From Dicyema japonicum (Eukaryota; Dicyemida; Rhombozoa; Dicyemidae), in assembly GCA_011109175.1 (NCBI GenBank), contig RDEW01000056.1:62001-126000 (forward strand): 64,000 nt of DNA, read 5' to 3'. The notes under the pieces are model-generated. The model did not search any database, was not told where the DNA came from, and was given only the letters and a program-made list of their open reading frames with translations. Made by a program: the position numbers and the translations under genes. Shown here one piece after another: positions 54,654 to 64,000 of the stretch; within the stretch, counting starts at the first letter, position 1, and each line of letters begins with the position of its first letter.

Positions 54654-56610
54654 ATGTCCGTTTCTAATCATACCGAGAAATCGAATCCTATGGGCCTTTC
54701 TGCAAAATCAAATAAAGAAGATAGTATAGTAGAAGCAGGACCGTTGTCTGTGGGGCTGGATAATGTCACAAGAACCAATATCAACATCGTGGGAATATTG
54801 GTGGCAAAATCAACTTGCATTCACTATCTGCCATTATTTAAGAGGTCGACTGTGTCTCTGAAGCTGAGTGAGTATCTCAGATTTTTCTTGCCACGAAATC
54901 AAGAGTTGGAAGGATACCTAGAAGTGGCTGGAACATCGTACTTAAAAAGTTCAATGAAAAGTACTCCAAAAGTTCCAGTCTATGTCAGCTAAAAAAGATG
55001 CTAAAACCTGAAAATCGGAATAACAATGTAAAAAGAGGCGAATGTTTCAAAGTGCAAAATAATACTAATGTGGAAATTTCCACCTTCAGAAATTGCCTTG
55101 AGGAACTAAAAGTACAAATTGAGAAAATTAAGTCAATTCAGAGGGATACTCGAAAACCAACACCCAAAATTCAGAGAAAGTATGTCAGAGTTAATGTTTT
55201 GTCGGGACTAAATTCTGCAATATATTATATTACGAAAGATAATCCGCCTCAAGATATCAATCAAATTACTGATATTCTATATGCTGCACAGTGTGCTTAT
55301 ATGGCTTTAACTGCGAAGGTTAAACCGCAAAGTACGTGGTTGGAGAACACTGCGATGGCTCATATAACTTCTTTATTAAGAAAATGGAATCTTTACATGG
55401 CTTTTTATGTACTGAGATTAACCGAATTATTAATGGGGAATATATGCCTGAAAGTTGGTTTTATACTGGAATAACCTATTTAATTCCTAAAAAGGATGAT
55501 TGTGAGACTCCTAATGACTTACGTCCTATCACGTGTATGCCAACTTTATATAAACTTATCACCAAATGTGTTATTCCAAACTCTCAAGATTTTGGTGGAT
55601 TCGTTTTGGGCTATTATCTGACAATCAGCTGGAACGAGGAACATTGTCAGGGCGTAAGGAACAGGCCCTTATTAATCAATGCTTAAATAAGGAGTATGGA
55701 AACGCCCTTATTCTGCTTGGGTGGATGTGAAGAAGGCTTTGATTCTGTTGACGCATGAATTTTTATTTCATGTATTGGACTGCTCAGGAATACCCCGTTG
55801 GATTGTAAACTTTGTAAAAGACCATAGTCCAGAAGTGGACTGTAAAATCTTCCACTTAGATGGAAGAAGAATTGGTTCTGTAAAACTGGGACGTGGATTC
55901 TGCAAAGGAGATTCATTATCCCCTCAACTATTTGTTATGGGTAATACCCTTGAGCAGGATTAACTTATGTTCCCAAGACTCCAAATTAATCAGGAGGATC
56001 CTTATACACTGACTTATTCTACAAATTATTGTTATTCATTGATGACCTAAAGATATTTGGGCTAAAAGAAGATACTTGTTATTAAAATGATGAAAGTTGT
56101 TCGCGATTTCTTTCATGTTGCCGGCCTGGAGATGAATTCGGAAAAGTCACTTTCTAATGTTAAATCATTATCATGTTGTGAGACTCTGGAAGGAGTCAGA
56201 GGATATCGATATTAGGGTGTTTTTGAAGACGAGGAAGTAATGTTCTTAAAAGCAAAGTTATGGAGTCCATACTTGAAAATGTTAAGAAAAGAATAACCAT
56301 GCATTCCAAAAACAAAGTTAAATTCTGTGAACTTATTTTGTGCAATAAATGAATACGCAATTTCCCTAACTATTATATTGGACTAACCTTAATGAATTTG
56401 ATGATATTGACCAACAAATACGACAACTGCTTGCGTCACTCAAGTTGCACCTCAAACCTGCAAATAAAGATAGGCTGTATTTGGACAGGAAAACTTTTGG
56501 ATATCGTCTCTTCACATTGGTGTACAGTAGCGGTGACACAAAATACACACCCAATCATGTCTCATCATGTGAGAGAATTGGATAGCTCATCTGATGTCAT
56601 GTCATGACCT
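54654..56610 (+). mobile_element. LINE-C copy, decayed
   Basis: Starts with an open N-terminal part (54654-54992, 54998-55474) rich in Lys/Asn. RT pieces follow: YMPESWFYTGITYLIPKKDD and LRPITCMPTLYKLI (55440-55570), DVKKALILL/AFDSV (55720-55755), GRGFCKGDSLSPQLFV (55890-55935), and the active site FIDDLKIFG (56036-56062). A C-terminal stretch runs to about 56600. Nearly every block is in a new frame. The catalytic box again reads IDD rather than ADD. Confidence 0.85.
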
Positions 56611-56901
56611 CAAAACCTGCATCTCAGCCAAGATTTTCAGTCTTCTTCCGCCACATTGGTTTTTGTAGTATTCGTAACTCACGTTCTTAACATTTAGGTC
56701 GCCCACCAGAAATAGATATTGCATTTTCTTTCAAAGAATTTGTTAATCTATGTAGAACAGTTTCTTATTTCCTTCGATTCAGACCCGAGATATTTATTCA
56801 CGAACTGCAGCAACCGTGTCCATTCAAAAATGGCCTCCAATTAATTTTTTTTTAGGTTTTGGGTAAGTTCATCAATAAACATCACGAGATTTTAGCGAAA
56901 C

Positions 56902-57083
56902 GACATCTTTAGGTAAAAAAGTCATCTTTTTTAAATCTTATAAAAATTGATTTTAAGGGGTCCTATGGGTAAGTGAAACATTTACCAAGGTCCTCGACAT
57001 CTTTAGGTAGAAAAGTCATCTATTTAAATCTTATAAAAATTGATTTTAAGGGGTCCTATGGGTGAGCGGAACATTTTACCAAG
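56902..57083 (+). repeat. Tandem duplication, period about 93
   Basis: CGACATCTTTAGGTA..AAGTCATC..GATTTTAAGGGGTCCTATGGGT..CCAAG is present twice (56902 and 56995). The duplication covers the start codon of the downstream gene (ATG at 57058). In copy 1 the ATGG is followed by GTAAGT. Confidence 0.85.
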
Positions 57084-57825
57084 ACTCGTGTACTGGTGGA
57101 TCTGGAGTATTATAAACTACTTTAAATGTGCGAACTGTCAGAAATACTTCCCTTGCTACAAAAAAGTCGCCGAGGAAGGGAATTTTGTGACCCCCACGAG
57201 GACTGACTTTGATTCCCTGACCAACTCTGTGAGTAATTATTGGTCACTTCTCAGGGATGTGCACATCTTGACCATACTCTAGAATTTAGTTGGCGGGATT
57301 TTAAGGGAGAAGATCTCATTGGCAAGGAATTGTTAGAGGGACTTAAGATCAGTGACAACTACCATTGCTCGGTTGGGAGTGATGATGAGTTAGCAGTGCA
57401 GTTATTTTAAGATGTTTGGACCCCTCTGTTATTTTCCCCCACAAAGTTTACCTTGCGAGAAACAATCCCCCAAAAAGCTGGTTATTGTTTTTCTAAACAA
57501 ATCAGAGTACTGGGGAAGGCAATCATTTCATAATGGACGGAAGATGAGCATTGAAGAAAGTGGGACTGCCAAAAGTCAGTGAGACAAAACCAGGACATGC
57601 AAAGACGACAAGGTTACAACAAATGGAAATACTTAGAATACCTAAGAATGACAACCACGTCCAGTTTGGGGAAAGGAAGACGTTTTAGGAGTATTTACCA
57701 CAGATTGGAAGTGAATACTGTAAGAGTAATTGTGGACGATAATCAGACGTATAAGTTCAATAACCACGCTTTAAGCGGTTCATTTATTTATTTGTTTCTC
57801 AGTGACGCAATGTAGCTTAGTGTGA
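57058..57825 (+). CDS. Six-exon Cys/His-rich protein, probable zinc binder
   Basis: Exons 57058-57228, 57255-57378, 57412-57480, 57506-57559, 57580-57777 and 57803-57825; introns 26, 33, 25, 20 and 25 nt; the total of 639 bases is divisible by 3, giving 212 residues. After LVYWWIWSIINYFKC come CANC, FPCYKK, then across the first intron GCAHLDHT: an ordered Cys/His set suited to bind zinc. Later parts: EDLIGKELLEGLKI, EYWGRQSFHNGRKMSIEE, and a helical, basic stretch with QDMQRRQGYNKWKYLEYLRM. The WW..C..C..C....GC.H.DH layout faintly recalls SANBR/KIAA1841-type BTB proteins; I cannot confirm this. If so, the BTB part would lie upstream and is missing or unresolved; GTAAGT donors at 56864 and 56970 hint at further 5' exons. 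Confidence 0.6.
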
Positions 57826-58249
57826 GGACACGTGACTTTGTAGGATTTGTTCCATGATTAGAAGATTATTAGACTTCTCAGGAAAGGGTAGCTTAGTATG
57901 GGCGGACGTCGAATTCCTTTTTAGAAGGAAGTCAGGGAAACTCACTAAGTGCCTATGAAGATAGGGTCTTTACAAACCTCAGCCCTCTATCACGTCATGG
58001 TTGTTTAGTTAGAGAACAACGATCCCGACCTTGTAGAATAAAATCAAGGGGACATCTGATAAAGAAGTCCCAACGAGGAAAGGAAGGGTATTTTTGTCGT
58101 TACTCGAGAAATAACGTCAGCCTCCTCCACGAAGAAAATGAACACGCATCGAAATTATATTTATTAAATGTTATTTTTGTGATTTTTTGTTAACGATATT
58201 TTCTGTAGTTTTAGTTAAAATTAAAAAAAAATAAAATTATTCCAAAGAC
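57826..58249. other. Spacer downstream of the Cys/His gene
   Basis: No clear gene. 58065-58130 loosely resembles 59105-59170 (AATAA-GTCAG-CTCC-CCACG), suggesting another dispersed repeat. Confidence 0.3.
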
Positions 58250-58446
58250 CAAAGGTAACTAAACTAACTCCTTGATTTTGACTCGTTCCAGAACTAGTCT
58301 TAAGGTAACAACATTGTCCCCTGGGAACAAATAGCTGGATCCTTTTGATGTCGGCCAGGCATTGGGCGTCTCATCAGTAAGGTGGATCCAATGACGCCAT
58401 CGAAGGAGGAAAATAATTTTTGACCAACTAACCACATAGCACCACA
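58250..58446 (-). mobile_element. SINE family H, copy 2
   Basis: Matches 49090-49283 at roughly 80-85 percent by eye (shared GGCCAGGCATTGGGCGTCTC and AAGGTGGATCCAATGA). Confidence 0.6.
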
Positions 58447-58689
58447 CGGTGCCACCGCGGCCATATGTAACATTTCTTCAGGGTATCTCATCCATAGCTC
58501 ACCGTGGACTTTTAATTAAATTACTTATAATTAATTTATAACTATTGATTTTAATAGACTAAACAATTTTTTCTAGGCGAGTTTTTTATTTAATTTTTAA
58601 AAATATTTTGCACCCAAATGCCTGTAGTAAAAAGTACATTGGTTTTAAGACAAAAATTGTTAAATTCTTTTATTTTAATATTATCGTCG

Positions 58690-59000
58690 TATGTACGCAT
58701 TGGTGGTTAGGTGTCGGGCTAAAGTGACTTAGGTTACGGGTTCGATTCTCGCTGCCGTTCACCTGGTGGAAGGTTCCACGCATTTACGATGCCAAAAGTG
58801 TTTGATGAGTGACGCCGTCATCAGTTGGATACTTACTGCGGATCTGGATTGTCTAGAAAGAACCCACACACAAGAAAAAAAAAAAAAGAAGTGAAGATCA
58901 TTCCTTGGTTCTACGATTAGTTAAAATTAACGGTTCTTTAATTAAAATAAAGCGTGTGTCCTGCCTATGCGGAGCAATAAATATTATGGCTCTCGTGAAA
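58690..59000 (+). mobile_element. SINE-1 with tRNA-like promoter
   Basis: Head with box A (TGGTTAGGTGTCGG, 58704-58717) and box B (GGGTTCGATTC, 58738-58748), spaced as in tRNA genes. The acceptor arms do not pair, so it is not a working tRNA. A body of about 110 bases and an A-run (58873-58890) follow, and homology to the 51.1 kb copy extends past the A-run to about 59000. Confidence 0.75.
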
Positions 59001-59394
59001 AGGGATATTATTATTTACGCATTGCTCTCACATTCCTCGTAAACACTACATGAAGTGTGGAAAAATTATATTTATTACATGTTTTTTTCTAGGCGAGTAG
59101 TCTCTCACCGGAAAGCCGGAAAAGAAAGAGTCATTTTGTCTTCATGTAAGGAATAAAATCAGTCTCCCCCACGTGGAGATGAACACAGATCAAAGAAACA
59201 CTAAACTCCTATACACTAATGATATTCGCTAGATCCCCTAACCATTAAGAAAATATATTTCATATTCCTAGCAGTCCCCTACGTTTCATTTTGGAGGAAC
59301 AGTCTCTGTTCAATACAGTGATCTTAGACCTCCCAATATTTGACATTGAAAACTCAGCTAGAATTCTATCACTCTCCCTACTGCATCTCTAAGC

Positions 59395-59567
59395 ATATGG
59401 TATTCGTCAGCTTTGTAGTGGCTGTGATGAATAGGTGGAGTATTCACCTGAACTATAATAGGCACTGGATAGGCGAGGTAAAACTCAAGAGGGGGATCCT
59501 TCAGCGAGATAGCATGTCTCCGCTACTCTTTGTTCTCTGTTTGGAGCCATTGGCTAACAAACCAGTA
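59395..59567 (+). mobile_element. LINE-C fragment fused to LINE-B
   Basis: Almost identical to 61452-61615: SFVVAVMNRWSIHLNYNR, RGILQRDSMSPLLFVLCLEP. It keeps the base that is lost in the larger copy (QRDS here, QG-frameshift there). Ends abruptly after LEPLANKP. Confidence 0.85.
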
Positions 59568-60045
59568 ACGATCGCGTTTCGTTTGCGCCTCTATAATGCT
59601 TTCGTAAAGCCGGTCCTTCTATATAACTCTTTCTGCTACGGGTCCTCGGTCTCAGAAACCAAAAATCATAACTCCTTCCACCAAAGGCAATTACGGATAC
59701 AACAATGAGGCACTGTACCAAAAGTGCTCAACGCGACCTGTGACTTGGGATGTGGTGGAGGCCCGATGGAGACTATTTGGACACGTCCTACATCACCTGC
59801 AAATTTGACAATGGAGGAATATTTCACTGCAAGTGGAAAGAAATATCGGGGAAGCCCACGTACTACGCTACCTGGGGTGCTGGATGAGGATCTCAAGGCA
59901 ATCAACCGGAGGCTCGTAAGTGGGGAGGATCTGGATGATATGAGAAGTTTGGCGTGTAACAAGGGAGGATGGGCGAGATTGATCCGAAAAATCGCTTTAA
60001 GGTGGAAATATGACAAGTATGTTTCTAGGATAGTTGCCTATAATA
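59568..60045 (+). mobile_element. LINE-B thumb and C-terminal fragment
   Basis: Joined directly to LINE-C: the frame runs on into FRLRLYNAFVKPVLLYNS, then HNSFHQRQLR, then, after a frameshift, MEEYFTASGKKYRGSPRTTL and GGWARLIRKIAL. Ends with an ATAATAATAAT tail (60040-60050), like the full LINE-B copies. Confidence 0.85.
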
Positions 60046-60127
60046 ATAATTGCCTGGTCAAAAAGAAAGTCCTCAACTAACTAATAAATAAGCCAAGTTC
60101 CCACGCATAAAGCGATGAGTGTACTTT

Positions 60128-60600
60128 ACAATTTAATTTATTAACTCCGGATACACCGAGGAGTTAAAGTAAACAACTAAATAAGTGTGTCCAGTTTCCA
60201 CTTCCACAGAAACAAAGTCCATACGGAATCAGCATAAAGAGTAAGACGTCCATAGTTGCAGTTGTGGAAACCCCTCCAGTGAAGAGGGGGAGAGCAAATC
60301 ATCCTTTTTCGTGCCGGCCTGGCACTGGCCGCCACCTAGACAGGTGAATCACATGGCATCACTCTAATAGGGAGAGAGAGTGAGTGGTCGATTGGTCTAA
60401 TATAAAAAGTGCTTGTTGGGCATAAACAAAAGCAAAAATAATTTGTACTTTACAATCATCACGTCTTCTGAATTCCGGTCCTTCCTGGACATGTGACATC
60501 TCGAAAATTGAAGAAGGCATAAAACAGAAAGACGTGGTAATTGAACCCACAACCAATCGGGAACGAGGGCAACAATAGCCAGTAGGCCGTCATGAGTTTT
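60128..60600 (-). mobile_element. SINE family E, tRNA-headed copy
   Basis: Minus strand: box B-like GGGTTCAATTACC (60536-60548) with a possible box A about 30 bases before it, a body of about 400 bases, and the 3' end GGAGTTAATAAATTAAATTG. Shares the body with 22140-22375 and the terminal GTTAATAA with family F. Confidence 0.6.
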
Positions 60601-60769
60601 ATCTTCAGTAACTTAACATTTAAAAAATAAATATTTATTTATTTAAAACCAAGAATATAAACACAAAATATATAAATAATTATATTAATATAATAAGAGG
60701 AAACTCTATACACATGAAAGTCGGTGTAAGAGAAGGAGAGAAAATAATCTGGTTGAGTTTAATCGCAGA

Positions 60770-61600
60770 TTGTTTTACCGTCGCCTACACGAAAATGGCC
60801 ATAGTGTATGTTCCCAGCAGGACGCGGAAATTCTTTCCACATGGGGTAGTATGTGGGAGGCTAAACCACGCAGAGGAAATGCGTGGAATGTCCCGTACAG
60901 CGCCGCTCCTTTCTTGGCGGAATCTTGCGGAATTTTCGATTTTCACAAGAAATTTGAGGCGGTAGTGAGACATCTCCCTGATTGGAAAACGACCGGGGTC
61001 GATAAAGTTTATAATTTCTTTATCAAAAGATGCACTTCATTACACGAGTCTATGTGTCGTGTATTACAGAAAAGCGTCACTAACCCGGAAACGATTCCTG
61101 ATTGGGCATGCACAGGGACAACTTATTTGATCCCAAAGCTGGACAACCCCCAGTCTGCTGCAGATTATCGACCGATAACCTGCATGCCAACCCTGTATAA
61201 GCTGATGACCAAATTGGTGGCTAATGAGGTCAGGAGCTTTGTAGACGCAAATGGGATTCTCTCCGAGAATCAGTTGGGAACTGTGCGAAATTGTCAGGGG
61301 GCAAAAGAGCAGGCTTTGATCAACAAATGCCTTTCTGTGTCTCACGGAAACTCACTTTTGTCTATGTGGGTGGATGTGAAGAAGGCTTACGATTCAGTTG
61401 ATCATTCTTACCTTGTCGAGTGCCTACACAGTCTGTGTATGCCTGTGTGGTTCATCAGCTTTGTAGTGGCTGTGATGAATAGGTGGAGTATTCATCTGAA
61501 CTATAATAGGCACCGGATAGGCGAGGTAAAACTCAAGAGGGGGATCCTTCAGGGGATAGCATGTCTCCGCTACTCTTTGTTCTCTGTTTGGAGCCATTGA
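60770..61600 (+). CDS. LINE-C reverse transcriptase core
   Basis: 276 codons. Visible: DWKTTGVDKVYNFFIK, IPDWACTGTTYLIPKL, DYRPITCMPTLYKLMTK, ENQLGTVRNCQGAKEQALIN and VDVKKAYDSVDHSYL (first catalytic Asp), ending at RGILQG where one base is lost. The next frame would give DSMSPLLF, LEPLSRRLND and the active site FIDDLKMYA (61671-61700). Confidence 0.88.
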   Translation: MFYRRLHENGHSVCSQQDAEILSTWGSMWEAKPRRGNAWNVPYSAAPFLAESCGIFDFHKKFEAVVRHLPDWKTTGVDKVYNFFIKRCTSLHESMCRVLQKSVTNPETIPDWACTGTTYLIPKLDNPQSAADYRPITCMPTLYKLMTKLVANEVRSFVDANGILSENQLGTVRNCQGAKEQALINKCLSVSHGNSLLSMWVDVKKAYDSVDHSYLVECLHSLCMPVWFISFVVAVMNRWSIHLNYNRHRIGEVKLKRGILQGIACLRYSLFSVWSH

Positions 61601-61770
61601 GTCGCCGCCTCAATGACCGGTTTGAGCAAATACCAGTTCATTGTGAAGGGGTTGTTTCAGTACAAATCACTTCTTTTTATCGATGACTTGAAGATGTATG
61701 CTCGAACAGCCGAGGAGCTCTACTCCATGGGGGTCTGTGCCAGGGAATTCTTTGAGAGTATAGGCTAGAT

Positions 61771-62769
61771 TTGAATTATTCAAAGTCTGCGACTAACACG
61801 CAAGTATGTAGCGAGTTAGTAAGAGTCCTAGAGGAACACGAAGGATATAAGTATCTGGGTGTTACCGAATCTCCAAAGTCCCTTATAATGCCTGAGACAA
61901 AGCGACAAATTACTGAAGGCATCCGTAAAAGAGCAGCGTTATTGTGTAAGACGTCTCTAAATGCAAGGAATTTGTTCCTAGCATTAAATGAGTATGCTGT
62001 CTCGCTGCTAAACTACTACATAGGTGTTGTGGAGTTTGAGCCCAAAGAGTATGATGAGATGGATGTTATGATCCGTGGAGTACTCAGAGAGAACCATGTC
62101 CATGTGTTGGCAGCCAATAAGGAGAGACTATATTTACCCCGTGATAAATTCGGCCGTGGACTGTGTGGAGTAGTCCAACTAAGTGAGCGTATCCTAATGC
62201 GAATGCACGACACCCTGATAGCTGGGTCAAGTGTGTCTGCTAGGAAGCACGCCATAATAACGACCGAGAAAACACGGGCAACCCACCTAGGCACTATCAG
62301 ACCTTTTTTGTCTGCTAAGTATGGTGTTGATGATGGTGGGCTAGTAAATGTGAAGGCGTTGATCGAATTACAATATAATAATTTGATGGAAAAGATCAAC
62401 TTAAAAAGCCTTCATAAGGTCCTCTTCAGAGCATTGGACAACCCACATGTCGACCTTAAGTCGTCGACAATATGGCTAAAATACGGTGACAACTCACCTC
62501 GATCGGAGGCGTTGTACACGTATATGCAAGACCGCAATATTTTTTGGGGTCGATCAACAAATACATGTCCCCACTGTAAGTCAAGGAGCATGTCGGTTGA
62601 TCATTTAGCCACTCGATGTGGATCCATGCTCTGCCACGACTATGTGTGGAGGCATAACGAGGTAGTAAGGAGTCTTCATCTTCTACTATGCAATAAGTAT
62701 GGTATTCGCCACACCAGAAAGTTGCGGACTCATAAGGTGCAATCTGTAGTAGAGAACACCAGGTTCTAA
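61771..62769 (+). CDS. LINE-C thumb and zinc-knuckle region
   Basis: 332 codons: YKYLGVTESPKS near the start, an alpha-helical middle, ARATHLGTIRPFL-type linker, SEALYTYMQDRNIFWG, then CPHCKSRSMSVDHLATRCG, a C-x2-C..H..C zinc motif, followed by DYVWRHNEVVRSLH. This zinc motif just before the nuclease is usual in R2/R4/Dong elements and helps bind target DNA. Confidence 0.85.
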   Translation: MNYSKSATNTQVCSELVRVLEEHEGYKYLGVTESPKSLIMPETKRQITEGIRKRAALLCKTSLNARNLFLALNEYAVSLLNYYIGVVEFEPKEYDEMDVMIRGVLRENHVHVLAANKERLYLPRDKFGRGLCGVVQLSERILMRMHDTLIAGSSVSARKHAIITTEKTRATHLGTIRPFLSAKYGVDDGGLVNVKALIELQYNNLMEKINLKSLHKVLFRALDNPHVDLKSSTIWLKYGDNSPRSEALYTYMQDRNIFWGRSTNTCPHCKSRSMSVDHLATRCGSMLCHDYVWRHNEVVRSLHLLLCNKYGIRHTRKLRTHKVQSVVENTRF

Positions 62770-62779
62770 ATTAAGGTAG

Positions 62780-63257
62780 ACAGTGTTATCCGTACCTCGG
62801 TGCTAATCAAGCACAATAAACCGGACATTGTGGTACACGATAAGGAGTCTGGCCAAGTCCTTATCATAGAGTTGGCATCACGTCTCAAGACCGTTTGCAG
62901 ACTGTGGAGGTGGAGAAAAAAAGGAAGTATGACTTTCTTGCAAACGAGATGGGGCAGATTAGTTGCAAAGTCCTCATTATTCCTATAGTAATGACGTGGG
63001 AAGGAATTGCATCAAAGTACCACAAGGGTTATCTGAAGCAGTTAGGGGTAGATAGGAAGCTCCAGGCCTATCTACAGTCCACTGTGTTAAAGCGGACCCT
63101 AGAGAGCTTGACACTGGAGTATAGGAGGAAGAGCCCTGAGATGCCATACGGGCAGAGGGTTCAATTTGACAATGCGCTCTCGGAGTTGTTTCAGCAACCA
63201 GAATCGAACCTGCCTGAGGAGGCGGCGAACAGGCAGACGAGGATGGTTGTTGATTAA
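62780..63257 (+). CDS. LINE-C restriction-like endonuclease and tail
   Basis: HNKPDIVVHDKESGQVLIIE gives the PD..(D/E) core of the nuclease that nicks the target. The frame then shifts; 62895-63257 continues VEKKRKYDFLANEMGQ, IVMTWEGIASKYHKGYLKQL and YLQSTVLKRTLESL to a stop. Both nuclease acidic residues are present. Confidence 0.85.
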
Positions 63258-63439
63258 TAAATATATTAACTTTTTTATTGTTTGTTAAATAAAGGTGGTA
63301 AATAAGTTATTGTCTCTTTTATTTTCTTTTATTATAATAAATTTTTTGAATAATTTAATTAATTAATTGATTCACTATTGCATGCCGTTTCTCGTTAACC
63401 AAAAGGGAAATAGAAGTTTAGAACATGATGGAATTTTAT

Positions 63440-64000
63440 ATCATTTGAATATGACACAATGCTTCAAATAATTAAACGTCTCATTCCGGATTTAGAACCA
63501 AGAGTTATTGTCTCAGATTTTGAAAAAGGAGCAATAAACTCTTTTCAAAAATCATTTCCAAACGCACGGATAAATTGCTGCATGTTCCATCTAGGACAAA
63601 ATATTAATAAAAAAAATATTGGAACTAGGAATTTTCAACGACATAAATAATGAAGATATAAATAGGTTAAATGTGATTTAAAATTAACGATAGATTTGTA
63701 AAACTGTTGAAATGCCTCTCCTTTATTCCTACACATTCTGTAAAGAACACTTTTGATTGTATAGTGTCGAGATCAGATTTTCCTGAAATTCTAAATCCAT
63801 TATATCAATATTTTTCAATCAATTATATTGGAAATCAAGAAAATGCATTTATTCCAAGATTTCCAATTAATTATTGGAATAATCGGGTTAATTTATATGA
63901 GGACTTACATCGGACAAATAGCTCAATTGAATGCTGGCACAACGTTTTTAGAAGTACATTTGGGACACTAAACAAGTCGCCAAGAAATTTTGTAAAGAAA
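63440..64000 (+). mobile_element. MULE transposase, runs off the window
   Basis: 63459-63650 reads PDLEPRVIVSDFEKGAI and FPNARINCCMFHLGQNI, the second Asp region and C..H motif of Mutator-like transposases. 63830-64000 reads YIGNQENAFIPRFPINYWNN and HRTNSSIECWHNVFRS, the usual end of the catalytic part. A frame break lies near 63650. The group often pairs with FLYWCH zinc fingers; none is seen here. Confidence 0.85.

Larger units (their letters stand above)
60714..63260 (+). mobile_element. LINE-C (R4/Dong-like), best copy
   Basis: Carries most of a LINE-C: RT (60770-61740), a CCHC zinc segment (about 62560-62690) and a restriction-like endonuclease (62815-62890), then a C-terminal tail to 63257. 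Four breaks divide it: a one-base loss at about 61556, a TAG at 61768, a TAA at 62767 and a frameshift near 62890. The 5' part before the RT is short, so the copy is 5'-truncated. Confidence 0.88.

Noticed and set aside
58690-58760. Functional tRNA gene
   Set aside because: Boxes A and B are present but the acceptor arms do not pair and an unrelated body with an A-run follows; it is a SINE head.
1-64000. Alternative genetic code with TAA/TAG as sense
   Set aside because: Ciliates also have 25-nt introns, but here TAA, TAG and TGA end the good frames at the expected family C-termini (PIN1, LAMP-like gene, LINE-C), and in-frame stops appear only in decayed elements.

Overview
The window is animal-type nuclear DNA, AT-rich and dominated by transposable elements. 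Several genes have exons joined by introns of only 20-33 nt with GT..AG ends. Introns this small, together with animal families (a PIN1 with WW domain, a LAMP-like lysosomal membrane protein, an HtrL/YibB-like protein), point to a dicyemid mesozoan or another animal with extreme intron compaction. The taxon is an inference.

Host-type genes. 8.1-8.6 kb (-): intronless PIN1. 13.1-17.6 kb (+): a large secreted protein gene with signal peptide, cysteine modules split by micro-introns, a Thr/Pro-rich stalk and about 60 copies of a YYPTTQR heptad. 35.6-36.5 kb (+): HtrL/YibB-like type II membrane protein. 40.07-41.25 kb (+): six-exon LAMP-like gene with two luminal domains, one membrane span and a YxxPhi tail. 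51.7-52.6 kb (-), 53.55-54.02 kb (+) and 57.06-57.83 kb (+): three small genes not identified with certainty. A second Thr-rich stalk array (32.4-35.0 kb) looks like a decayed relative of the 14-16 kb stalk.

Transposons. LINE-A (jockey-like, APE endonuclease, zinc-knuckle ORF1): 0-6.3, 10.3-12.4, 36.5-37.7, 39.7-39.9 kb. LINE-B (APE endonuclease plus RT, ATA-type tail, 10-bp target duplications): two near-complete copies at 2.3-5.3 and 17.8-20.8 kb plus decayed pieces. LINE-C (R4/Dong-like, restriction-like endonuclease, FIDD active site): 54.7-56.6 and 60.7-63.3 kb plus fragments. LINE-D (PHD-like finger, RT, PD..WD nuclease): 24.7-27.5 kb plus fragments. LINE-G (CR1/jockey-like): 41.3-43.3 kb, and 44.6-48.3 kb where it is split by nested hAT elements. 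DNA transposons: Tc1/mariner, pogo/Tigger, at least five hAT copies (three with readable ends and target duplications) and a MULE at the right edge. Several tRNA-derived SINE families also occur.

Insertion order can be read directly in two places. LINE-B sits in LINE-A at 2.3-5.3 kb, flanked by ACGCCAGTAT. At 45-48 kb, hAT-2 (flanks ATTATTTT) lies inside hAT-3 (flanks GTTGGGAG), which lies inside LINE-G. One hAT transposase (28.9-30.8 kb) carries micro-introns of the host size, so even transposon genes here follow the compact intron rule. Nearly all transposon reading frames are broken. Isolated one-base breaks in good genes (LAMP-like gene, stalk repeats) may be assembly errors or true decay.
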